Assembly (NCBI GenBank): GCA_018335035.1
Contig: JAGXKT010000003.1
Coordinates: 78,623-142,622 of the forward strand
Direction: 5' to 3'
Source: Phycisphaerae bacterium
GTDB lineage: Bacteria > Planctomycetota > Phycisphaerae > SM23-33
DNA: 64,000 nucleotides
A model generated the notes under the pieces. It worked only from the letters and a program-made list of their open reading frames with translations, had not been told where the DNA came from and did no database searches. The stretch's first letter is position 1; each line of letters starts with the position of its first letter. This document shows positions 57,225 to 64,000 of this stretch, piece by piece. The position numbers and the translations under genes were made by a program.

Positions 57225-57550
57225 ATGTCGAGATCAAGGCCAGACACATGGACGTCACCGACGCTATCCGCGACTACGGTGAAACCAAGCTCGCCAAGCT
57301 GCCTCGCTTCTACAACAAGATCCAGTCCATGGAGATGATCCTCGATTTCGAGGCGGAAAAGGCCCTCGCCGAGGTCGTCGTCACGGCGAAGCGCAAGGCG
57401 ACCTTCGTCGGCAGCGAGCGGAACGACGACATGTACGCGGCCATCGATCAGGCGGTCCACAAAGTCGAGCAACAGATCCGTCGCCACAAGGACCGCGTGC
57501 GCGACCATCAGGGCCCGCCGCACGAAGCGCTGAAACGCGAAACGCTGTAA
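57221..57550 (+). CDS. hpf: Ribosome hibernation promoting factor family
   Basis: MNVEIKARHMDVTDAIRDYGETKLAKLPRFYNKI; GTG start overlapping upstream TGA. Confidence 0.9.
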   Translation: MNVEIKARHMDVTDAIRDYGETKLAKLPRFYNKIQSMEMILDFEAEKALAEVVVTAKRKATFVGSERNDDMYAAIDQAVHKVEQQIRRHKDRVRDHQGPPHEALKRETL

Positions 57551-57694
57551 CCCTCGCCACGCACGGTTCGGCGACCGGTTCGGCCTTGACACTCGCTGTC
57601 GCCGTCTCTAAGCTACGCGGCGAACCCGACACGCGCAGCGTCGGCCGCGGCCCATCCCGCGCTGCTGCCGTATTCAGCGATAAAGGACATGTAC

Positions 57695-58816
57695 ATGCGC
57701 TTGCAGCGTACCCGAAACACCGCGGTGATGCTGGCAACACTCGCCGCCGTCGCCGCACCGTGCCTCGCACAGCCGGCCGCCGGCGACGCGGGCGAATTGA
57801 CCGGCGACGACCCCGACGCGATTCGCGACTACATCATCCACTGGCGCGACCGCATGGCCCAAGCCGGGACGGCGAAGGACGTCATCGCCGCACGCGACAA
57901 GCTGCTCAGCGGTTACACCGCGGAAACGGGAGAGTCTTTCCGAAGCGACTACGCGCGGATCGCCGGCGAAGAGCTGATGAAGCTTGTCGCCGCGCCCCGC
58001 AAGACGCTGACCCGCCTGCGCGAAGTCAGCGCGTCTCTGGTGCTGGCGACGTTGCGTCATACGGCGGCCGCCGACGCCTACCGCGCCATGCTGCTGCACC
58101 CGAGTCAGGCGGTGCGGTATTACGGCTGGCAGGGCGCGGCCTGGGTCGCCATCGACCTGCTCGCCGACGAGAGCGACGCCGGCAAGGACTTCCTGGGCGA
58201 CGTTCGGCGGGCCGCCGCGGCCGAACCGGCCCCGCTGGTCGCCGAGCAGATGTTCACCGCCCTGGCGTCGCCTCGAGCGCCTCGCGGCAAGGTATCGGAC
58301 AGCGCAGAGGCCGCTGCGCGAAAGACGCTGCTGACCGTCCTCGACGACGTATGGCTTCCGTGGTGTCGGCGCGTTCTGGACGGACGGGTGGACGCCGCGG
58401 AGGCCTGCCGACTGGCCGCGACCCGTCTGCGGAACGCGCTGGTGCGATTTGAGGGCGACGCGCACAGCGAAAGCCGGGCGGCGATCTTCCAGATGCTTGC
58501 GGACCTGTTGTGGGCGTCCAGCAAGGCCTACCAGCAGGCCGCCGGGGACGGACAGGCGGCCGAGCCGCTGGCGCACCTCCTGCTCGATCTTGAGGACGTA
58601 CTGAACGCGTCCGTCGACAAGGAGCGGGCGCTGATCCACGACCCGATGGACAACCGCACGCTCAACCCGGACGATCGCGGCATCGAGGTCCGCCTCGGCG
58701 CGCTGGAGTGGGTCAACGAGCACCTGGCGCCGCTGGGCGTGGCGAACCCCAAGGACCGCGTCCCGCCGGCCGAGCCGGCGCCCGGTCCGCCCGAGGCGCC
58801 CGACACGGAAAGCTGA
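57695..58816 (+). CDS. Hypothetical secreted protein
   Basis: SD aaagga, signal peptide TAVMLATLAAVAAPCLAQPA. Confidence 0.65.
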   Translation: MRLQRTRNTAVMLATLAAVAAPCLAQPAAGDAGELTGDDPDAIRDYIIHWRDRMAQAGTAKDVIAARDKLLSGYTAETGESFRSDYARIAGEELMKLVAAPRKTLTRLREVSASLVLATLRHTAAADAYRAMLLHPSQAVRYYGWQGAAWVAIDLLADESDAGKDFLGDVRRAAAAEPAPLVAEQMFTALASPRAPRGKVSDSAEAAARKTLLTVLDDVWLPWCRRVLDGRVDAAEACRLAATRLRNALVRFEGDAHSESRAAIFQMLADLLWASSKAYQQAAGDGQAAEPLAHLLLDLEDVLNASVDKERALIHDPMDNRTLNPDDRGIEVRLGALEWVNEHLAPLGVANPKDRVPPAEPAPGPPEAPDTES

Positions 58817-58870
58817 CCGTACGCCGCGGGGGTGCCGCGGCCGAGAAGGGACCGACCGCCGGAAGGACGT

Positions 58871-60754
58871 ATGAAGGCGTTCTACGCGATAACGGCCGGG
58901 GTGATGCTCGCGTTGGCGGCGACACCGTTCGCGCTGCTGAAGGCGGAGGATCACGCCTACCTCGCCGGCAAGACCGTCTCGTATGGCGCCTACGGCGCGA
59001 AGATCAAGTCCGTCGACCCCGCCACGTGCGGCGACACCACGTCGTCCAGCGTCATCCAAGGGCATGTTTACGAGGGGCTCTACGGGTATCACTACCTCAA
59101 GCGTCCCGTCGAGTTGGTCGCCGTGCTGGCCGACGGGATGCCGGACGTCTCAGATGATCTCCGAACGTATACGATTCGCCTGAAGTCCGGCATTGAGTAC
59201 GCGCCCAACAAGTGCTTTGGAACGGGACCGGACGGACCGAAGACGCGCGCGGTCCGCGCCGAAGATTTCGTCTTGGCCTTCAAGCGCATCGCCGACTACC
59301 ACGTGGGCGCGGAACTCGCCTGGCCGCTGATCAAGGGCAAGATCGTCGGGCTGGAGGACTACCGCCGCAAGACCGCCGCGTACAAGGAGGGCGACTTCTC
59401 CCGCTACGACACGTTGGCGTTTGAAGGCGTCGAGGCCGTCGACGCCCACACGCTTCGCCTCCGCCTGACGCGCCCGTTCCCCCAGCTCGTGCACGTTCTG
59501 GCGATGCACAACTACGCGCCGATCCCGCGTGAGGTGGTGGCGACGTACCTGCGACCCAGCGGCAAGACGGAAATACGCACACCGGAGGCCGTCGTCGGAA
59601 CCGGCGCCTACGTGCTGCGCGAGTGGATTCGCGCGGGCAAAGTCGTGCTGGAGCGCAATCCCGCTTTTCGACGCGAGACGTACCCCGCCGAGGGCGCCCC
59701 GGGCGACCGCGCCGCCGGGCTGTTAGACGATGCGGGAAAGCGCGTCCCATTCATTGACGTGCTCCACAGGACCTACGTGGAGGAATCGAATCCGGCCTGG
59801 ATGCTGTTCCTGACGAAACAGCACGACGTGGCCGGCATCCCGCGTGAAGCGTTCGACACTGTCATCGGACCGGCCAAGAAGCTTACCGACGCGTGGCGCA
59901 GGAAAGGCATCCGGCTGATTAAGGGCCGCTCACCAGCAGTCTACTGGCTCGTGTTCAACATGGAAGACCCGGTGGTGGGGAAAAGCCGGGCACTGCGGCA
60001 GGCACTGCAACTGGCCTACGACGTCGAGACGCACATCGACGTGCTCTACAACGGGCGCGGACTGCGGGCCACAAACGTTGTCCCCAGCACGTTCGCCGGA
60101 CATGACGCCGTCGAGATCGACGGCAAGCCGGTCGGCGGGCCCAGCCCGTATTGTCGCTTCGACCGCGACGCCGCCAAGCGCAAGCTCGCCGAAGCGCGAG
60201 ACGAGCTGGCCGCCGCCGACGCATTGAATGAAGACGGGCAGATTCCGACGCTGACGCTGGACCTGCCTGGCCGAGGGGCTCGCACACGCCGCATGGGCCA
60301 GTTCGTCCAGCAGCAGTTCCGCAAGCTGGGAATCAAGGTGGAGTTGGTGTTGAACGACTGGCCGACGCTTCAGCGAAAGGTCCGCCGGAAGCGCTGCCAG
60401 ATCTACACCATGGGCTGGCACGCGGACTACCCCGACGCACAGAACTTCTTCCAGTTGTTCTACTCCGAGAACATCGACGCCGGCACGAACAACGCCAACT
60501 TCTCCGACGAGCAATTCGACGCGCTGTACGAACAGGCCTCGAAGATGATGCCGTCGCCACAGCGCGCGGAGTTGTATGCGCAGATGGTCGAGATACTCAA
60601 CGAGAAATGCCCCGTGCTTCTTCTCAGTGAGCCCATCAGCTTCCTGTTAGTCCGCGATTGGGTCTCCAACGTCAAACCGCACCCTATCGGATACGGCTTC
60701 GCCAAGTATCGCCGCATCGACGTGCCGGCACGCCGTAAGGCGGGAGGTCGCTAG
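58871..60754 (+). CDS. Oligopeptide-type ABC transporter substrate-binding protein
   Basis: Signal peptide; SBP family 5 features (VIQGHVYEGLYGY, DFVLAFKRIADY, QQFRKLGIKVELVLNDWPTL). Confidence 0.9.
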   Translation: MKAFYAITAGVMLALAATPFALLKAEDHAYLAGKTVSYGAYGAKIKSVDPATCGDTTSSSVIQGHVYEGLYGYHYLKRPVELVAVLADGMPDVSDDLRTYTIRLKSGIEYAPNKCFGTGPDGPKTRAVRAEDFVLAFKRIADYHVGAELAWPLIKGKIVGLEDYRRKTAAYKEGDFSRYDTLAFEGVEAVDAHTLRLRLTRPFPQLVHVLAMHNYAPIPREVVATYLRPSGKTEIRTPEAVVGTGAYVLREWIRAGKVVLERNPAFRRETYPAEGAPGDRAAGLLDDAGKRVPFIDVLHRTYVEESNPAWMLFLTKQHDVAGIPREAFDTVIGPAKKLTDAWRRKGIRLIKGRSPAVYWLVFNMEDPVVGKSRALRQALQLAYDVETHIDVLYNGRGLRATNVVPSTFAGHDAVEIDGKPVGGPSPYCRFDRDAAKRKLAEARDELAAADALNEDGQIPTLTLDLPGRGARTRRMGQFVQQQFRKLGIKVELVLNDWPTLQRKVRRKRCQIYTMGWHADYPDAQNFFQLFYSENIDAGTNNANFSDEQFDALYEQASKMMPSPQRAELYAQMVEILNEKCPVLLLSEPISFLLVRDWVSNVKPHPIGYGFAKYRRIDVPARRKAGGR

Positions 60755-60757
60755 CAG

Positions 60758-62062
60758 ATGGGCCCTTTCATCGTCCGCCGGCTCATCCAAGCCGTCTTGA
60801 CCATCTTCGGCGTCATGCTTCTGACCTTCTTGCTGTTCCGCGTTGGCGCCGGTGACATCGCGGCCGCACACATCGGCGAGAAGTCCACTGAACAAGACCG
60901 CATGGACTGGCTTCGGCGCCACGGGTATGACCTTCCGACAATCGTTAACGTCCATGAACGCCTGGTCGTGCGCGACAAGAGCGATCTGAACGGGCGGCCC
61001 ATTGAGGCCGAAGATGCCGGCGCCAGTCTCGCAGCGGATCGCCTCGCGCTCGTCCCGGCGAAGGACACGACCCGCATGCTCGTCGGGCGTTACGTGTGGC
61101 TATGGCGCACCGCGCGGGACGATGACGTGGGCAACCTCACTGAGGGGCGCCCGCTGACAGACGCCGGCGAGGGCACGCTTGTATTCAAACTGGCCGACGG
61201 GACGGACCTGTCGGTGGACCCAACCGGCGTGAAGACGGTCGGGGAATTGCTGGACCGCATCAACAACCACCCCGACAACCGCGATCGCCTTGAAGCCAGT
61301 ATCACTTCGTGGCGGCTCGGACGGCTGACGCATTCGCAGTTTTTCGACCATCTCGTCAACTCGGTCACATTTCAGGCCGAGAGTCTGGCGACGGAACAGA
61401 AGCTTACGACAATCATCGCAACCCGCGCGCCGCGCAGCTTGGCGCTGACGGTGCCGGCGTTGGCCCTCGGCTGGATCGTCGCCATGGTCACCGCCTGCTT
61501 CGTGGCGTACTACCGCGGCACGCTGGCCGACAGACTCGGCGTACTGCTGAGCGTTCTGGGCATGTGCATCCCCTTCCTGGCGTTCATGATCTACGGGCAG
61601 TGGCTGATGTTTCACATCGCCCCCGTCCGCGCGTACGGCCTGTGGTACCGCTCGAACATCTACGTTCCCATTCTAATCATGGTCATCGCCGGGTTGGGCC
61701 CCTCGGTGCGTTTCTACCGCACCGTCATCCTGGACGAGGTGAATCGCGACTACGTCCGCACGGCCCGCGCCAAGGGGCTGCCCCTCGGCGGCATCCTATT
61801 CAAGCACGTCCTCAAGAACTGCATGCTGCCCATCCTGACGCAACTAATCGTCTCGATTCCCTTTCTCATTCTCGGAAGCTTGCTCGTGGAGAAATACTTC
61901 GGAATTCCCGGGCTCGGCGACCTGATGCTTTCCAGCATCAACGGTCGTGACGAACCCGTTCTAAACGCCCTGGTGTTCCTGACGGCCGTGATCTACACGG
62001 TCGGGCTGCTGATTACTGACATCAGCTACGCCGTGTTCGACCCGCGAATCCGATTGCGATAA
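60758..62062 (+). CDS. OppB-type ABC permease with large extracytoplasmic insertion
   Basis: MGPFIVRRLIQAVLTIFGVMLLTFLLFRV; DYVRTARAKGLPLGGILFKHVLKN EAA-type loop. Confidence 0.92.
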   Translation: MGPFIVRRLIQAVLTIFGVMLLTFLLFRVGAGDIAAAHIGEKSTEQDRMDWLRRHGYDLPTIVNVHERLVVRDKSDLNGRPIEAEDAGASLAADRLALVPAKDTTRMLVGRYVWLWRTARDDDVGNLTEGRPLTDAGEGTLVFKLADGTDLSVDPTGVKTVGELLDRINNHPDNRDRLEASITSWRLGRLTHSQFFDHLVNSVTFQAESLATEQKLTTIIATRAPRSLALTVPALALGWIVAMVTACFVAYYRGTLADRLGVLLSVLGMCIPFLAFMIYGQWLMFHIAPVRAYGLWYRSNIYVPILIMVIAGLGPSVRFYRTVILDEVNRDYVRTARAKGLPLGGILFKHVLKNCMLPILTQLIVSIPFLILGSLLVEKYFGIPGLGDLMLSSINGRDEPVLNALVFLTAVIYTVGLLITDISYAVFDPRIRLR

Positions 62063-62065
62063 GCG

Positions 62066-63022
62066 ATGCCCCCTGCCTCCGAGACAACCAACACTCCGGA
62101 AAAAGGCCGCAGCTTGTGGGGTGATGCCTGGCGCCGTCTGCGCCGCGAGCCCTCGGCCATGATATGCCTGGGCGTGATCGCCGCGTACGTGTTGATTGCC
62201 CTTGGCGGAATGGTCTACACGTGGGTCGCGGAGATGGACAACGAGGACGAGATACTCCCCCTCCAGCAGATGGTCCACTACGAGCGGAAGGACCAGCCGC
62301 CTCGCCTGGAGCTGTCCGACGCCATTCTCGGAACTGACTGGGCCGGAAAGAGCACACTCTACAAGGTGCTTCTCGGTGCGAAGACCTCTCTAACGGTCGG
62401 TCTGATGGCCAACATCATTGCCGTGCCCGTGGGCCTGGCGCTAGGCGCAATCGCGGGATACTACGGCAAAGCGATCGACGACGGCATCGTCTGGCTGTAT
62501 ACGACACTAAGCTGCATTCCCGGTATCGTGCTCCTGATCGCGCTGAAGTATACGTTTCAGGATGTAACCGTCCTGGGGCTCGATCTCAGCGGCATCCACG
62601 GGCTTTACATCGCCCTGGGCGTGGTCAGCTGGATCGGCACCTGCCGACTCGTACGGGCCGAGACCATGAAGATCCGCGAGCTGGACTACGTCGCCGCCGC
62701 GCGGGCGATCGGAACGCCCGGGCCCGTGATTCTGCTGCGACACGTGCTGCCGAACGTGTTCCACATCGCGATCATCCGTTTCTCGCTCGGATTTGTCACG
62801 GCAATCAAGTCGGAGGTGATTCTCAGCTACCTCGGCCTGGGCGTCAAACCGGGCGTACCAAGCTGGGGCAACATGATCGACTCGGCCCGGATGGATCTGT
62901 TCATGGGCAGATGGTGGGAACTGAGCTTTGCCGTCGCCGCGATTTTCGTACTTGTTCTGGCGCTGAGCATCTTCGGCGACCGCCTCCGCGACGCTCTCGA
63001 CCCCCGGCTGCGAAACGTATGA
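62066..63022 (+). CDS. OppC-type ABC permease
   Basis: [54 protein letters not shown]. Confidence 0.93.
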   Translation: MPPASETTNTPEKGRSLWGDAWRRLRREPSAMICLGVIAAYVLIALGGMVYTWVAEMDNEDEILPLQQMVHYERKDQPPRLELSDAILGTDWAGKSTLYKVLLGAKTSLTVGLMANIIAVPVGLALGAIAGYYGKAIDDGIVWLYTTLSCIPGIVLLIALKYTFQDVTVLGLDLSGIHGLYIALGVVSWIGTCRLVRAETMKIRELDYVAAARAIGTPGPVILLRHVLPNVFHIAIIRFSLGFVTAIKSEVILSYLGLGVKPGVPSWGNMIDSARMDLFMGRWWELSFAVAAIFVLVLALSIFGDRLRDALDPRLRNV

Positions 63023-64000
63023 CGAACGGTAACGGCACATTGCTACGCGTCCGCGACTTGCGGACGTACTTCGACACCGACGACGGCGTCGTGCAGGCCG
63101 TCGACGGCGTCAGCTTCCGCATTGACCGCGGCCGGACGTTCGCGCTCGTCGGCGAGAGCGGCTGCGGCAAGAGCGTCACGGCCTATTCCATCCTCAAACT
63201 GCTGCCCATGCCGCCGGGACGGATCGCCGCCGGCTCGGTCGCCATGGACCGGCGGGAACTGGTCGCCCTCGGCGAGAAGCAGATGCAGCACGTGCGGGGG
63301 CGGCAGATCAGCATGATCTTCCAGGAGCCGATGACCTCGCTGAACCCCGTGTTCACTTGCGGCAGCCAGATCGTCGAGGCCATCCGCCTGCACCGGCGCA
63401 TGTCGCGGAAAGCCGCGGCCGCCGTGGCGATCGACCTGCTGGGTCGCGTGGGCATTCCGGACCCGGCCCAGCGATTCGGCGAGTACCCCCATCAGCTTTC
63501 CGGCGGCATGCGGCAGCGGGTGATGATCGCGATGGCGCTGTCGTGCGATCCGCAACTGCTGATCGCCGACGAGCCGACCACGGCGCTGGACGTGACGATT
63601 CAGGCGCAGATTCTCGATCTTCTCCGCGAGCTTCAGACCGGCGGCGGGCTGAGCATCATGCTCATCACGCATGATCTGGCCGTGGTGGCCGAAACCGCCC
63701 ACACCGTCGCCGTCATGTACGCCTCGAAGATCGTGGAGCTGTGCGAGACCGCTGAGCTGTTCGCCGCGCCGCTGCATCCGTACACGGCCGGGCTGTTCCG
63801 CTCGGTTCCGCGGCTGGGACAGCGCGCGGCGCGGTTGGAGACCATCTCCGGGACGGTCCCCACGCCGACCGAGGCGCCGCCGCAATGCCGCTTCCACCCC
63901 CGGTGCGAGCTGACGCGCGCCCGCGCGGCCGAGGCCGACGCCGCCGAGACCGTCGAGATTGCCACGCCCGCCGGCTCGCGCCGCGTGCTCAGGCGCTGCG
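63019..64000 (+). CDS. OppD-type ABC transporter ATPase (incomplete at window end)
   Basis: [61 protein letters not shown] overlap with oppC; no stop in window. Confidence 0.95.
   Translation, partial: MTNGNGTLLRVRDLRTYFDTDDGVVQAVDGVSFRIDRGRTFALVGESGCGKSVTAYSILKLLPMPPGRIAAGSVAMDRRELVALGEKQMQHVRGRQISMIFQEPMTSLNPVFTCGSQIVEAIRLHRRMSRKAAAAVAIDLLGRVGIPDPAQRFGEYPHQLSGGMRQRVMIAMALSCDPQLLIADEPTTALDVTIQAQILDLLRELQTGGGLSIMLITHDLAVVAETAHTVAVMYASKIVELCETAELFAAPLHPYTAGLFRSVPRLGQRAARLETISGTVPTPTEAPPQCRFHPRCELTRARAAEADAAETVEIATPAGSRRVLRRC

Overview
High-GC bacterial chromosome segment. The overall gene content (paired DUF4159-type proteins, TPR/peptidase-MA protein, many PAS hybrid kinases) looks planctomycete-like, but that is inference only. 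Main blocks: (1) 2.5-14.2 kb, a divergent 'orange protein' (ORP) type locus with two MinD-like ATPases carrying ferredoxin domains, four NifX/ORP-type domains, three DUF5320-like proteins, an Mrp-ORP fusion and a sigma54 activator. It has a near-perfect sigma54 -24/-12 promoter and a weaker divergent one. The right arm continues through DUF89, thioesterase, CbbQ/NorQ-type AAA+ and CbbO/NorD-type VWA genes. (2) 14.2-30.3 kb, a dense two-component/c-di-GMP signalling island with four large PAS histidine kinases, a GGDEF regulator, an HD-GYP regulator, an excisionase-HTH receiver and a pseudo-receiver. (3) tRNA-Gly, a GH10-GH62 fusion, tyrS, and prfB with a programmed +1 frameshift. (4) Tandem DUF4159-type paralogues with a duplicated leader hairpin, a ribose-type permease and BioY. 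(5) 42-48.4 kb, a beta-oxidation/ETF operon interrupted by small accessory modules: a PIN gene with an unlisted 55-aa partner, a DUF433/DUF5615 pair, and a nonsense-interrupted four-helix-bundle gene between inverted octamer arrays. (6) A short UvrC, a MazG-like gene flanked by low-complexity arrays, a palindrome-rich 155-bp element bounded by 8-bp direct repeats, a TPR peptidase, ferredoxin, DUF502, HPF and an Opp-type ABC transporter running off the right end. No CRISPR array or rRNA gene was seen.
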